DNA of 64,000 bases. It comes from Ideonella oryzae (lineage in GTDB: Bacteria; Pseudomonadota; Gammaproteobacteria; Burkholderiales; Burkholderiaceae_C). The translations under genes and the position numbers were made by a program. Within the stretch, counting starts at the first letter, position 1. The number at the start of each line of letters is the position of its first letter. The notes under the pieces were generated by a model. It saw only the letters and a list, made by a program, of their open reading frames with translations, had not been told where the DNA came from and did no database searches. Location of the stretch: the NCBI RefSeq assembly GCF_024055665.1, contig NZ_JAMXMC010000005.1:310001-374000 (forward strand), read 5' to 3'. Below are positions 8,667 to 17,926 of this stretch, piece after piece.

Positions 8667-9382
8667 CGCCCGGCCCCCTGCTTGAGCGCCTCGCGCTCGG
8701 CGGTGGTCAGGGCCACCTTGTCGCGCAGGTAGACCGGCAGCGCCTGCTCGGGCGGCAGGCCGCGGCCCTGGGCCCAGGCCTCACGCGCCAAGCGCAGGGC
8801 GGCGCCGGCCCGGTCGAGCTGCGTGCCCCACACGCGGCTGCCGCTGGGCAGTGGCAGCCGCTCGCCAAAGGCGGCCGGGGCATTGCCTGCCAGCTGCAGT
8901 GGCGCGGCACCCCAGCGGGCCTGCAAGGTGTCCAGGTCGCTCAGATGGGGCGCGACCACAGCCTCCCAGCCGGCCGCGCCGCGGCGATAGGCCGCGGCAT
9001 AGACCTCGTCCATGCGGGCATCCATCGCCACCCACAGCAGCGCATCGGCGGCGTCATCCAAAGCGCCCTGGGCGCGGGCGTCTTCGGCCACGATCAGCAG
9101 GCTGTCCAGCGCCAGCACCGGCTTGCCGGCCCCGAAGGCCAGCCCCTGAGCCACCGAAACAGCCGTGCGCAGCCCGGTGAAGGCCCCGGGACCCTGGCCA
9201 AAGGCGATGGCATCCAGATCCGCCAGCGCCAGCCCCCCTTCGGCCAGCAGCGCCAGCACGGTGGGCACCAGCGCAGCCGAAGCCAGCGCGCCTCCCGCAC
9301 TGCCATGCGTCCAGGCATCCTCGCCCTTGCCCACCGCCACGGCCATCTGCTCGGTGGCGGTGTCCAGCACCAGCAGCTTCAT
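8663..9382 (-). CDS. tsaB: tRNA threonylcarbamoyladenosine biosynthesis protein TsaB
   Basis: A 239-residue ASKHA-fold protein that pairs with TsaD in making the t6A base at tRNA position 37. It begins K-L-L-V-L-D-T-A-T-E, and the family motif G-P-G-A-F-T-G-L-R lies near residue 65. The start chosen is the ATG at 9382; the frame stays open further upstream but without family similarity. sua5/tsaC, which supplies the carbamoyl-adenylate intermediate, lies at 12.0-13.0 kb in this window. The gene is divergent from dacB with 93 bases between. Confidence 0.93.
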   Translation of the reverse strand: MKLLVLDTATEQMAVAVGKGEDAWTHGSAGGALASAALVPTVLALLAEGGLALADLDAIAFGQGPGAFTGLRTAVSVAQGLAFGAGKPVLALDSLLIVAEDARAQGALDDAADALLWVAMDARMDEVYAAAYRRGAAGWEAVVAPHLSDLDTLQARWGAAPLQLAGNAPAAFGERLPLPSGSRVWGTQLDRAGAALRLAREAWAQGRGLPPEQALPVYLRDKVALTTAEREALKQGAGR

Positions 9383-9475
9383 GGGTGGAACGGGAACCGG
9401 ACCGGGATGGCCGACCCGTGCAGCAAAGGAACGAGGGGGAGCATGCCGCCAGTGTAGCCGTGCGATGATCCCCCG

Positions 9476-10927
9476 ATGCGAGGAACGCCCTGCCCCCCGC
9501 GCCGCGTCATCCTGCGGCTGTCCCTGCTCTATCTGCCTCTGCTGGCGCCCCTGGCCCAGGCCGCGCCCACCCTGCCCCCGGGGGTGCAAGCCGCCCTGCG
9601 ACGGGCCCAGGTTCCGGCCGAAGCCCTGTCGGCGGTGGTGCAGGAGGTGGGCAGCGACCGTCCGCTCTGGAGCCTGGGGGCGGACATCCCGCGCAACCCG
9701 GCCTCGGTCTTCAAGCTGCTCACCACCTACGCCGCGCTGGACCAGCTGGGGCCGGCCTGGACCTGGCAGACACCGGTCTATCTGACCGGTCCCGTGCATG
9801 ACGGCGTGCTGGACGGCTCGGTGCTGCTGCGCGGCAGCGGCGACCCCGGCCTGGTGCTGGAGCGGGTGTGGCTGCTGCTGCACCACCTGCAACAGCGGGG
9901 GGTGCGCGGCATCCGGGGCGACATCGTGCTGGACCGCAGCGCCTGGCAGCTGCCGCCCGACACGCCGGCCGATTTCGACGGTGAGCCCAGCAAACCCTAC
10001 AACGTGCAGCCGGATGCCCTGCTGCTGAACTACAAGACCCTGACCCTGCACTTCAGCCCGATGCTGGAGCAGGGCGTCGCACGGGTCAGTGCGGAGCCCC
10101 GGCTGGCCGGCGTGAACCTGCCCGAGACGGTGCCCCTGAGCAAACGCCCCTGCGGCGACTGGCGCGCCGGCCTGCAGCCCGACTGGAGCGACCCCGCCCA
10201 CATCCGCCTGTCGGGCAGCTTGGGGGCCGACTGCGGCGAGAAGGACTGGCCGGTGGCCTATGCCGACCCGGCCCGTTACAACGCCCTGCTGATCGCCCAG
10301 CTCTGGCAGGAGATGGGTGGGCGCCTAGACGGCCAGGTGAAGGAAGGCACCGTGCCCCCACAGGCCGTGCCGACCTGGCAGGAGAACTCGCCGCCCTTGG
10401 CCGAGGTGGTGCGTAACATCAACAAGTTCAGCAACAACCTGATGGCCGAGCAGCTCTTCCTGACCTTGGGCATGCTGGACCGCCCCGACCCCAGCCGACC
10501 GGCCACGCCCGATGACGCACGCACCGCGCTGCGCAGCTGGCTGGCCCAGCGCCTGGGCCCCGAAGCCGCCACGCAGGTGGTGGTGGACAAGGGCTCCGGC
10601 CTGTCGCGCGAGACCCGCATTAGCGCCCAGCAACTGGCCACGCTCCTGCTGCAGGCCTGGCGCAGCCCGGTGATGTCGGAGCTGATGAGTTCGCTGCCGG
10701 TGAGCGGGGTGGATGGCACGCTCAAGCGCTCGACCGCCACCGGTGGCCGGGCCCATCTGAAGACGGGCTCACTGCGCGACGCGGCCGCCCAGGCCGGCTA
10801 TGTGCTCTCGCGCAGCGGCCGCCGCTATGTGCTGGTGGCCCTGGTCAACGACGAACAGGCCGGGCGCGCACGGCCCGCGCTGGAGGCCCTGACCCAGTGG
10901 GTCATGGACGACGCACCGGGGCCCTGA
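9476..10927 (+). CDS. dacB: D-alanyl-D-alanine carboxypeptidase/endopeptidase (PBP4 type)
   Basis: A 483-residue periplasmic peptidase of family S13 that trims and cleaves peptidoglycan cross-links. A signal peptide ends near A-Q-A-A (residue 30). The three penicillin-binding motifs are present in order: S-V-F-K (about residue 82), S-N-N (about residue 320, in F-S-N-N-L-M-A-E-Q) and K-T-G (about residue 428, in H-L-K-T-G-S-L). The insertion between the first two motifs, typical of PBP4, is present. The ATG at 9476 is the first in frame. It stands alone, divergent from tsaB. Confidence 0.95.
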   Translation: MRGTPCPPRRVILRLSLLYLPLLAPLAQAAPTLPPGVQAALRRAQVPAEALSAVVQEVGSDRPLWSLGADIPRNPASVFKLLTTYAALDQLGPAWTWQTPVYLTGPVHDGVLDGSVLLRGSGDPGLVLERVWLLLHHLQQRGVRGIRGDIVLDRSAWQLPPDTPADFDGEPSKPYNVQPDALLLNYKTLTLHFSPMLEQGVARVSAEPRLAGVNLPETVPLSKRPCGDWRAGLQPDWSDPAHIRLSGSLGADCGEKDWPVAYADPARYNALLIAQLWQEMGGRLDGQVKEGTVPPQAVPTWQENSPPLAEVVRNINKFSNNLMAEQLFLTLGMLDRPDPSRPATPDDARTALRSWLAQRLGPEAATQVVVDKGSGLSRETRISAQQLATLLLQAWRSPVMSELMSSLPVSGVDGTLKRSTATGGRAHLKTGSLRDAAAQAGYVLSRSGRRYVLVALVNDEQAGRARPALEALTQWVMDDAPGP

Positions 10928-10954
10928 ACAGGGCACCCCGGCGTTCCCGAACGG

Positions 10955-11989
10955 TCAGAACGGGTTGCTGGTGGCGCGGGTGATCGCCAGGCTGCCCAGG
11001 GTGGAGTGGGCAATGTAGGCGTTCAGGTGAATGCCGTCGACCCACAGATCCTTCTTGGCCGCGTTGTCATTGGGCACGGTGGCCGTGGTGCAGGTGGACA
11101 GGCTGGCCGCCCCGCCCAGGTAACCATCGCTGTCGGCCGTGGCGTTGTCGATGTCCGCCACGTGGGCATCGTCACAGGCGGCCTCGGTGGTCTCGTAGTT
11201 GCCGTACTGCACCAGGTTGGCCACCGAGTCGTTGAAGGTCAGCAGGCCGATCTTGCTGCCATCGTTCAGCAGGGTGGTGCGCAGGCCCTGGTTGAAGGCG
11301 TCGGACAGGCTGGTCATCAGTTTGGCCTCGGACGAGCCTTGCTGCTTGGCCCAGGGCGTGGCGCCCATTTCGAAGACCTGCGCCACCAGCACGCGGGCCC
11401 CGGTGTCGGTGATGGTGTTGATCAGCCGCCCCAGCTTCTCGCCGCGGGCAGTGGCTTCGCTGGTCTTGTCGGCGGTGGAGCTGTAGGTGACGCTGTCCTT
11501 GTAGATCTCGATGACATCGTTCATGCCGACCCACACCGTGACCAGGTCGTTGCTGCCCAGGGCATCGTGGCCGATGTCGCCCTGGAAGTCGCTGAACTGG
11601 GCCTCCACGGCCCGTTCGGTAGCCCCGTACCGGGCCTGCATCAGCGCATTGAGCCGGCTGCTGGCCAGGTTGTTCGGGTTGCACTCCTTGAAGGTCAGGC
11701 CGTAGTAACTCGCCAGCCTCTGCACCCAGTTGTAGCGGCTGCTGTCGCTGCACAGCACCGTGGCGTTGGTGGTGTCCAAGCTGTTCAGCGCGTTCATCGC
11801 GTAGTGGTCACCGTTGCCGGAGTTGTTGGGGTCCACCAGCGCGCTGTACTCGTCGCCGAACACGATCAGGCGGCTGGGCACGAACTTGTCGTAGTGCGAG
11901 GTGCCGCCGCCGCAGGAGGCCAGCAGCCCAACCGAACACCCGACGGCAGCAAGGGCACGCAACAGGCGGGCGGGCAATGCGAATTTCAT
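10955..11989 (-). CDS. GDSL/SGNH-like lipoprotein with Glu in place of the nucleophile Ser
   Basis: A 344-residue exported protein. The signal peptide ends in the lipobox L-L-A-S-C with Cys26, so it is probably an outer-membrane or periplasmic lipoprotein. Three SGNH-hydrolase blocks are seen: block I F-G-D-E-Y-S-A (residues 44-50), block III V-G-M-N-D and block V D-G-I-H-L-N near the C-terminus. In block I the usual catalytic Ser is Glu47, so ordinary esterase chemistry is doubtful; a non-catalytic or altered role is possible. Several Cys in the second half may form disulfides. It is convergent with dacB and follows, unlinked, the sua5 gene. Confidence 0.7.
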   Translation of the reverse strand: MKFALPARLLRALAAVGCSVGLLASCGGGTSHYDKFVPSRLIVFGDEYSALVDPNNSGNGDHYAMNALNSLDTTNATVLCSDSSRYNWVQRLASYYGLTFKECNPNNLASSRLNALMQARYGATERAVEAQFSDFQGDIGHDALGSNDLVTVWVGMNDVIEIYKDSVTYSSTADKTSEATARGEKLGRLINTITDTGARVLVAQVFEMGATPWAKQQGSSEAKLMTSLSDAFNQGLRTTLLNDGSKIGLLTFNDSVANLVQYGNYETTEAACDDAHVADIDNATADSDGYLGGAASLSTCTTATVPNDNAAKKDLWVDGIHLNAYIAHSTLGSLAITRATSNPF

Positions 11990-12023
11990 CTTGGCTCCAA
12001 TGGTGAGTCGAAGGGCGGGCGGC

Positions 12024-13016
12024 TCAATCCGCCGCCGCCCGTTGCAGTCGATCGCGCACCCCGTCCCAGGCCGGGTCGGCCGGTGGGGTCTCGATCCAGA
12101 TCAGTACCGCGCCGGTGGCATCCAGTTCCCGCAGGGCCGCGAACAATTCGTGGGCGGCAGCTGCGGCATCGGCCGGCATCGGGCGCAGCGGCCAGACCGA
12201 AGCCCTGGGTTGGACGCTGCGGGAATATACCGCCACGGTCGGGGGCTGGCCGGCCACGGGCGCCGGCAGCACGGACAGCGCCTGGCGCAGGCTCTCGCCG
12301 TCCATCAGGCGCACGCGGGCGCGCGGGGCGTAGTGCGAGGTCAGCGTGCCCGAGGCCCGCGGCGCCGCCGCGTCGCGTTCGCGCAGCGGCTCACCCAGCA
12401 CGGCTTCCAGCTCGGCCCGGGTGAGGCGGCCAGGCCGCAGCAGCACGGGATGCCCCCGCGAGCAGTCGACGATGGTGGACTCGATGCCCACTTCGCAGTC
12501 GCCACCATCGAGCACCAGCAGGTCCGGTCCGAACTCGCCCTGCACATGGGCGGCCGAGGTGGGACTGACCCGACCGAAGCGGTTGGCACTGGGCGCGGAC
12601 ACCCCGGGCACCCCCAGGGCGGCGGCCTCGCGCAGCAGGGCCTGGGCCACCGGATGCGAGGGGCAGCGCAGGCCGATGCTGTCCTGCCCGCCCGCCGACA
12701 GCGTGGCCACCCCCGGGCGGCGCGGCACGATGACCGTCACCGGCCCGGGCCAGAAAGCGGCGGCCAGGCGACGGGCCGGCTCGGGCCAGGCGGCGGCAAA
12801 AGCCATGGCCGCGGTTTCGTCGGTCACGTGGACGATCAGCGGATGGCCGGCCGGCCGGCCCTTGGCGGTGTAGATCGCCCCCACGGCAGCATCGTCATCG
12901 GCCCGGGCCGCCAGGCCATAGACGGTCTCGGTGGGCAGGCCCACCAGTTCGCCGGCCGCCAGGGCCTGGGCCGCGCGTTGCAGCGCGGCGGGGTCGCGAC
13001 CGTCCAGCACCGGCAT
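12024..13016 (-). CDS. L-threonylcarbamoyladenylate synthase (Sua5 type)
   Basis: A 330-residue Sua5/YrdC protein that makes threonylcarbamoyl-AMP from threonine, bicarbonate and ATP, the first step of tRNA t6A synthesis. The YrdC domain is recognisable by P-T-E-T-V-Y-G-L-A and Y-x-x-K-G-R-P-x-x-H-P-L. The length beyond about residue 200 and a C-terminal alpha/beta domain mark it as the long Sua5 form, not short TsaC. It starts 3 bases after the purK stop and is read on the same strand as purE and purK. Confidence 0.93.
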   Translation of the reverse strand: MPVLDGRDPAALQRAAQALAAGELVGLPTETVYGLAARADDDAAVGAIYTAKGRPAGHPLIVHVTDETAAMAFAAAWPEPARRLAAAFWPGPVTVIVPRRPGVATLSAGGQDSIGLRCPSHPVAQALLREAAALGVPGVSAPSANRFGRVSPTSAAHVQGEFGPDLLVLDGGDCEVGIESTIVDCSRGHPVLLRPGRLTRAELEAVLGEPLRERDAAAPRASGTLTSHYAPRARVRLMDGESLRQALSVLPAPVAGQPPTVAVYSRSVQPRASVWPLRPMPADAAAAAHELFAALRELDATGAVLIWIETPPADPAWDGVRDRLQRAAAD

Positions 13017-13019
13017 GGT

Positions 13020-14198
13020 TCAGAAGGCCGGCAGGCCCAGCAGCGCGCAGACCTGCAGGGCCGTGGCGGTGGCCGCCTCCGGCGTGGCCGCGGTGACAGT
13101 CAGGTGACCCATCTTGCGGCCGGGCCGCGAGCTGGTCTTGCCGTAGAGGTGCAGGTGCACGCCCGGCAGGGCCAGCACCCGGTCCCAGGGCGGCGTGCGC
13201 TCCTGGCCCTCGCTAAACCACAGGTCGCCCAGCAGGTTGAGCATCACGGTGGGCGAATGCAGGCGCGGCATCACCAGCGGCAGGCCGGCCATGCAGCGCA
13301 CCTGCAGCCCGAACTGCGACAGGTCACAGGCGTCGATGGTGTAGTGGCCGGAGTTGTGCGGCCGGGGCGCCATCTCGTTGGCCACCAGGGCCGAGCCGCC
13401 CTGCCCGTCGTCCACGACGAAAAACTCGACGCACAGCACGCCCACATAGCCCATCTCGGCGGCGATCAGGCCGGCACGTTCGATGGCCTGAGCGGCCAGG
13501 GCGGCGTTCACCTGGGGCGCGGGCACCTGGGTCACGGCCAGGATCCCGTCGCGGTGCAGGTTCTGCTGCACCGGGAAATGGACGAGCTGGCCATCGGCCC
13601 CGCGGGCGACGATGACACTGAGCTCGCGCTGCAGGGCCAGGCGCTTTTCCAGCACGCAGGGCACCTGCTTCAGCTCGGCCCAGGCGGCAGCCAGCTCGGC
13701 GGCGTTGGCCACCCGCACCTGGCCCTTGCCGTCGTAGCCCATGCGGGCGGTCTTCAGGATGCCGGGCAGCAGGTCGGGCGACACCGCGGCCAGTTGCTCG
13801 GCGGTCTCGATGACCGCGTAGGGGGCACAGGGCACACCGGAGGCGCCGAAATGGGCTTTCTCGGCCGCGCGGTCCTGGCAGATGGCCACGGCATCGCCGG
13901 CCGGCGCCACCGGGCGACGCTCGGCCAGGGTGCGCAGGGCCTGGGCCGGCACGTTCTCGAATTCGGTGGTGATGGCGTCGGCCGCCTCGGCCAGTTGCTT
14001 CAGGCCGGCCGGATCCAGGTAGTCGGCCGGGATGTGCAGGTGGGACACCAGGCCGGCCGGACTGGCCGGATCCGGGTCCAGCACCGCGGTGCGGTAGCCC
14101 ATGGCCTGGGCCGCGTGCACGAACATGCGGCCCAGCTGGCCGCCGCCCATCACGCCCAGCGTGGCCCCGGGCTGCAGGGGTCGGATCGGGTGGGTCAT
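13020..14198 (-). CDS. purK: 5-(carboxyamino)imidazole ribonucleotide synthase
   Basis: A 392-residue ATP-grasp enzyme that carboxylates aminoimidazole ribonucleotide with ATP and bicarbonate. The N-terminal motif [12 protein letters not shown] is characteristic. The ATP-grasp core includes [12 protein letters not shown], and the C-terminal part has [12 protein letters not shown]. It begins 4 bases after purE, and the two act in succession. Operon order is purE-purK-sua5. Confidence 0.96.
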   Translation of the reverse strand: MTHPIRPLQPGATLGVMGGGQLGRMFVHAAQAMGYRTAVLDPDPASPAGLVSHLHIPADYLDPAGLKQLAEAADAITTEFENVPAQALRTLAERRPVAPAGDAVAICQDRAAEKAHFGASGVPCAPYAVIETAEQLAAVSPDLLPGILKTARMGYDGKGQVRVANAAELAAAWAELKQVPCVLEKRLALQRELSVIVARGADGQLVHFPVQQNLHRDGILAVTQVPAPQVNAALAAQAIERAGLIAAEMGYVGVLCVEFFVVDDGQGGSALVANEMAPRPHNSGHYTIDACDLSQFGLQVRCMAGLPLVMPRLHSPTVMLNLLGDLWFSEGQERTPPWDRVLALPGVHLHLYGKTSSRPGRKMGHLTVTAATPEAATATALQVCALLGLPAF

Positions 14199-14202
14199 GG
14201 CG

Positions 14203-14712
14203 TCAGCCCAGGTCCTGGGTCATGGCCCGTGCCGCCTCGGTCTGGCGGGCCCGGAAGGCTTCCAGCTGCGCACGCAGCGCCGGGTCGCGGTTGGCCAGCA
14301 TGGCCACGGCGAACAGGGCCGCGTTGGCGGCACCGGCGGTGCCGATGGCGAAGGTGGCCACCGGGATGCCCTTGGGCATCTGGACGATGGAGTGCAGGGA
14401 ATCGACCCCCTGCAGGTGGCGACTGGCCACCGGCACGCCCAGCACCGGCACCACCGTCTTGGCGGCCAGCATGCCAGGCAGATGGGCGGCTCCGCCAGCG
14501 CCAGCGATGATGGCCTGCAGCCCGCGCGGAGCGGCCTGTTCGGCGTAGGTGAACATGTCATCGGGCATGCGGTGGGCCGAGACCACACGGGCCTCGTGCG
14601 GCACACCGAACTCGGCGAGAATCTGCGCCGCGGCCTTCATGGTCTCCCAGTCGCTGGAAGAACCCATGACGATGCCCACGACGGGCGCTGCAACGGACGA
14701 GGCACTGTTCAA
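14203..14712 (-). CDS. purE: 5-(carboxyamino)imidazole ribonucleotide mutase
   Basis: A 169-residue class I PurE that moves the carboxylate of N5-CAIR to give CAIR. The motif G-S-S-S-D-W-E-T-M lies at the N-terminus; S-A-H-R-M-P and A-G-G-A-A-H-L-P-G line the active site. It is first in purE-purK-sua5. The upstream intergenic DNA (14713-14822, shared with the divergent thioredoxin gene) contains TAAAAT on this strand at a position suitable for a -10, but I see no convincing -35. Confidence 0.96.
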   Translation of the reverse strand: MNSASSVAAPVVGIVMGSSSDWETMKAAAQILAEFGVPHEARVVSAHRMPDDMFTYAEQAAPRGLQAIIAGAGGAAHLPGMLAAKTVVPVLGVPVASRHLQGVDSLHSIVQMPKGIPVATFAIGTAGAANAALFAVAMLANRDPALRAQLEAFRARQTEAARAMTQDLG

Positions 14713-14822
14713 GGCTGGATGCTCCGATCACCAAACCCGCGATTTTAGGCTGGCCTTGTTTCTCCCGTGTTCGACCCTATCTCTCGCAGGCTGCCACAGA
14801 CCGGCCCCAGGAACCCGAGACC

Positions 14823-15785
14823 ATGATTGACATCACCATCGAGAACTTCCAGACCGAGCTGATCGAGGCCTCCCGCCAGCAGCCGGTGCTGCTGGACATC
14901 TGGGCCCCCTGGTGCGGTCCCTGCAAGGCCCTGGGCCCCCTGCTGGAGAAGCTGGAAGTGGCCTACGGTGGCCGCTTCGTGCTGGCCAAGCTCAACAGCG
15001 ACGAGCAGCCTGAGATCGCCGGCCAGCTGAGCCAGGCCTTCGGTGTGCGCTCCATCCCCTTCTGCGTGATGTTCTCCGGTGGCCAGCCGGTGGACGGTTT
15101 CGTCGGCGCGCTGCCCGAGGCCCAGGTGCGCGAATTCCTGGACAAGCACGTGCCCAGCGAAGAGGCCCTGGACGCCGAAGCCGAGGTGGAGGAGGCCGAG
15201 GCCCTGCTGGCCAGCGGCGAGCACGACATCGAGACGGTGCTGGCCAAGCTGCAGGAAGCGGTGGCCATCGACCCGTCCAACGACGTGGCCCGCCTGGACT
15301 ATCTGAAAGTGCTGCTGGGTCTGGCCCGCACCGAGCCGGCCCGGGTGGCCCAGGCCCGCGCGGCCTTCGAACCAGCGGCCGTCCAGGCGATGACGGACGG
15401 CCGCTTTGCCGCGGTGCAGCGCTGGATCGAGGCCGCCGAGGCAGTGCAGCAAGCGCCCGACCTGGCGGCGCTGGACGCGGCGATTGCCGCCAACAAGCGC
15501 GACTTCGCCGCCCGCTTCCAGCGGGCCCAGCACCTGTTCGTGGCCGGCCAGCTGACGGACGCGATGGACGAACTGCTGGAGATCATCATGCGCGACAAGG
15601 CCTGGCAGGACGAGGCCGCGCGCAAGACCTACGTGGCCATCCTGGAGCTGATGACCAAGCCGGCCCCCAAGGCGGCCGAGGCCACGCCGGGCAGCACGCT
15701 GGAGATCGCCGGCAAGTCGGCCGTGGCGCCCAGCGACCCGGTGCTGGACCAGTACCGCCGCAAGCTCAGCATGGCGCTGTTCTGA
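14823..15785 (+). CDS. Thioredoxin-domain co-chaperone, YbbN/CnoX type
   Basis: A 320-residue protein with an N-terminal thioredoxin domain, active site W-C-G-P-C at about residues 30-34, followed by a tetratricopeptide-like helical region (about 115-280). This arrangement and length match YbbN/CnoX, a chaperedoxin that works with GroEL and DnaK and protects proteins from oxidation. E. coli CnoX lacks the redox-active cysteines; here both Cys are kept, as in many betaproteobacteria. The C-terminus ends Y-R-R-K-L, typical of the family. Divergent from purE. Confidence 0.88.
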   Translation: MIDITIENFQTELIEASRQQPVLLDIWAPWCGPCKALGPLLEKLEVAYGGRFVLAKLNSDEQPEIAGQLSQAFGVRSIPFCVMFSGGQPVDGFVGALPEAQVREFLDKHVPSEEALDAEAEVEEAEALLASGEHDIETVLAKLQEAVAIDPSNDVARLDYLKVLLGLARTEPARVAQARAAFEPAAVQAMTDGRFAAVQRWIEAAEAVQQAPDLAALDAAIAANKRDFAARFQRAQHLFVAGQLTDAMDELLEIIMRDKAWQDEAARKTYVAILELMTKPAPKAAEATPGSTLEIAGKSAVAPSDPVLDQYRRKLSMALF

Positions 15786-15809
15786 GCCTGCGCCCGGCGG
15801 AGGGCTCCG

Positions 15810-16913
15810 TCAGGCCAGGCCCTGCAGGGCCTGGGCCAGGGCCTCGCGCCAGCGCTGCTGCTCGGCCCGGTACGCGGCCAGGGCCTGGTCGGCCAGGGTC
15901 TGGTGGCGCTGGGCTTCGTCCTCGCGCGAAAGTCCCTGCCAGACGCGGGCCAGGCGGGCGTGGGCGGCGGCGCAATCATCCGGATCGAACTGAGCCTCGA
16001 TGCACTTGGCCGCCTGGCGGGCGTCCTTGAGCGCCTCGCGCGGCCGATCACGCCGCAGATGGCACCAGGCGCGCTCCGCCACGAAGCGGGCCTCGCGATG
16101 GGCCAGCCCTTCCACCTTGGCCCGTGCCAGGTGGCTGTCGAACAGGGCCACCGCCTCGTCCCAGCGCCCCAGCACCACCAGCAACTGGGCCCGGGCCTGC
16201 AGCGGCACCATGGTCTGCAGCGCCGCAGCGCCAGCGCCCCAGTCATAGTTGGCCGTGGATTCCGCTTCGAGCAGGGCGCGGTGGGCGGCCTCGATGTCTC
16301 CCTGGCCGAAGGCGTCTTCCAGGCCGATGCGGCCCGCCCGCATCGCTGCGATGTTGTGCAACAGCGCGCTCATCATCGAGGTGTCTCCCTCGGCAATGGC
16401 ATGTTCGCGGGCAAACTGGTACCAGAGCTGCGAGCGGCTGTCGTCGCCGGCGAAGCGGTGGGCATCGGCCAGCACCAGGCCCAGGCGAGCCTTGGCCGCG
16501 TGGTTCTGCGGCGAGGCCAGTTGCAGGGCCTCGCGCAGTTGGCTGGCCATGGCCGGGAGGCGGGACGCGTTGAAATTCAGCGTGGCCATCCAGCCCAGGG
16601 CCAGGGCTTGCAGGTCCACCTCGCCAGCCTCGACCGCCAGCGCGTGGGCCTGGCGGAACTTGTCCATGGCCTTGGGGGTGATCGACACGAAATGGTCGAT
16701 CTGCCCGTCCACCAGGCTCACCCAGGCCGTCAGCCGAGGGCTGCGGCGACGCTGGGCCTGGCTGCGCAGGCCAGCCAGGGCAAAGCGGGCGTCATCGAGC
16801 AGGCCATGCCGGGCCAGGGCCCCGGCCCGCTCGGCCTTCAGGCACTCGCGCTGCAGCGGGTCTTCCGCCGTGGCGATGGCGGCGTCCAGCCGCTCGACCA
16901 GTCGCGACGCCAT
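15810..16913 (-). CDS. TPR-like helical repeat protein of unknown function
   Basis: A 367-residue, Ala/Leu/Arg-rich soluble protein without a signal peptide. It is built almost wholly of paired helices in the style of tetratricopeptide repeats, for example F-R-Q-A-H-A-L-A-V-E-A-G near residue 86, W-D-E-A-V-A-L-F-D near 250 and R-E-A-L-K-D-A-R near 297. No catalytic domain is seen. It could be a scaffold or a fragment-type relative of regulators with TPR sensors. It is convergent with the YbbN gene and 11 bases downstream of purC. Confidence 0.55.
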   Translation of the reverse strand: MASRLVERLDAAIATAEDPLQRECLKAERAGALARHGLLDDARFALAGLRSQAQRRRSPRLTAWVSLVDGQIDHFVSITPKAMDKFRQAHALAVEAGEVDLQALALGWMATLNFNASRLPAMASQLREALQLASPQNHAAKARLGLVLADAHRFAGDDSRSQLWYQFAREHAIAEGDTSMMSALLHNIAAMRAGRIGLEDAFGQGDIEAAHRALLEAESTANYDWGAGAAALQTMVPLQARAQLLVVLGRWDEAVALFDSHLARAKVEGLAHREARFVAERAWCHLRRDRPREALKDARQAAKCIEAQFDPDDCAAAHARLARVWQGLSREDEAQRHQTLADQALAAYRAEQQRWREALAQALQGLA

Positions 16914-16924
16914 GCCTGCCGGCC

Positions 16925-17821
16925 TCAGCGGGTCAGTCGATCCAGCGCTTCGCGGTACTTGGACGCGGTGCGCTCGATCACTTCGACCGGCAGCGCCGGG
17001 GCCGGGGCCTTCTTGCCCCAGGGCTGGCCATCCACGGTGGCTTGCTCCAGCCAGTCGCGCACGAACTGCTTGTCGTAGCTGGGCGGGTTGGTGCCTTCCT
17101 GGTAGCCCTCGACCGGCCAGTAGCGCGAGGAGTCGGGCGTGAGCACCTCGTCCATCAGCGTCAGCGTGCCGTCGGCATCCAGACCAAACTCGAACTTGGT
17201 GTCGGCAATGATGATGCCCTTGGTCAGCGCATAGGCCGCCGCCTCCTTGTACAGGCGGATGGCCACGTCGCGGACCTTCTCCGACAGCTCGCGGCCGACG
17301 ATCTCGGCCATGCGCTCGAAGGAGATGTTCTCGTCATGCTCGCCCATCTCGGCCTTGGTGGCCGGGGTGAAGATGGGCTCGGGCAGCTTGGAGGCGTTCT
17401 TCAATCCGCCAGGCAGTGCCACGCCGCAGACCGACTGGCTCTGCTGGTACTCCTTCCAGCCGGAGCCGGCCAGGTAGCCGCGCACCACGGCCTCGACCGG
17501 CAGCGGCTTCAGGCGCTTGACCAGCATGGCCCGACCCTGCACCTGCGCCACCTCGTCCGGGGCCACCACCGATTCGGGTGCCTCGCCGGTCAGGTGGTTG
17601 GGCACCACATGGCCCAGGCGGTCGAACCAGAACAGCGCCATCCGGGTCAGCAACTCGCCCTTGCCAGGGATGGGCTCGCCCATCACCACGTCGAAGGCCG
17701 ACAGGCGGTCCGAGGCGATCATCAGAATCCGATCGTCGCCGACGGCGTAGTTGTCGCGGACCTTGCCACGGGCCAGCAACGGGAGGGAGTGCAGGGAGCT
17801 CTGGAGCAACGCGGTGGCCAT
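16925..17821 (-). CDS. purC: Phosphoribosylaminoimidazole-succinocarboxamide synthase
   Basis: A 298-residue SAICAR synthetase that joins aspartate to CAIR using ATP, the step after PurE/PurK. Motifs include G-K-V-R-D-N-Y at the N-terminus, S-D-R-L-S-A-F-D-V, the R-G-Y-L-A-G-S-G-W segment, and [12 protein letters not shown]. The length is that of the proteobacterial/yeast long form. TAAAAT occurs on this strand shortly upstream, as it does before purE, but no good -35 accompanies it. Confidence 0.96.
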   Translation of the reverse strand: MATALLQSSLHSLPLLARGKVRDNYAVGDDRILMIASDRLSAFDVVMGEPIPGKGELLTRMALFWFDRLGHVVPNHLTGEAPESVVAPDEVAQVQGRAMLVKRLKPLPVEAVVRGYLAGSGWKEYQQSQSVCGVALPGGLKNASKLPEPIFTPATKAEMGEHDENISFERMAEIVGRELSEKVRDVAIRLYKEAAAYALTKGIIIADTKFEFGLDADGTLTLMDEVLTPDSSRYWPVEGYQEGTNPPSYDKQFVRDWLEQATVDGQPWGKKAPAPALPVEVIERTASKYREALDRLTR

Positions 17822-17874
17822 GGCAGGGTCAGGAGTGGAGAAAACGGGTCATTTTAGGCCGGGCCTCAAGCAAA

Positions 17875-17902
17875 GCGGCCGGATCCCGAAGGACCCGGCC
17901 GC
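17875..17902 (-). terminator. Terminator of fba with UUCG tetraloop
   Basis: On the minus strand a 12-bp stem (GCGGCCGGGTCC with GGATCCGGCCGC, one G-T pair) encloses a TTCG loop and is followed by TTTGCTT. It starts 24 bases after the fba stop and lies before purC. The stable tetraloop and T-rich tail make this a good intrinsic terminator. Confidence 0.75.
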
Positions 17903-17926
17903 GCACCATTCAACAAAAGAAGGGGC

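Noticed and set aside
14713-14822. PurR-type operator or full sigma70 promoter before purE
   Set aside because: TAAAAT occurs here and before purC, but no convincing -35 or shared palindrome accompanies it.
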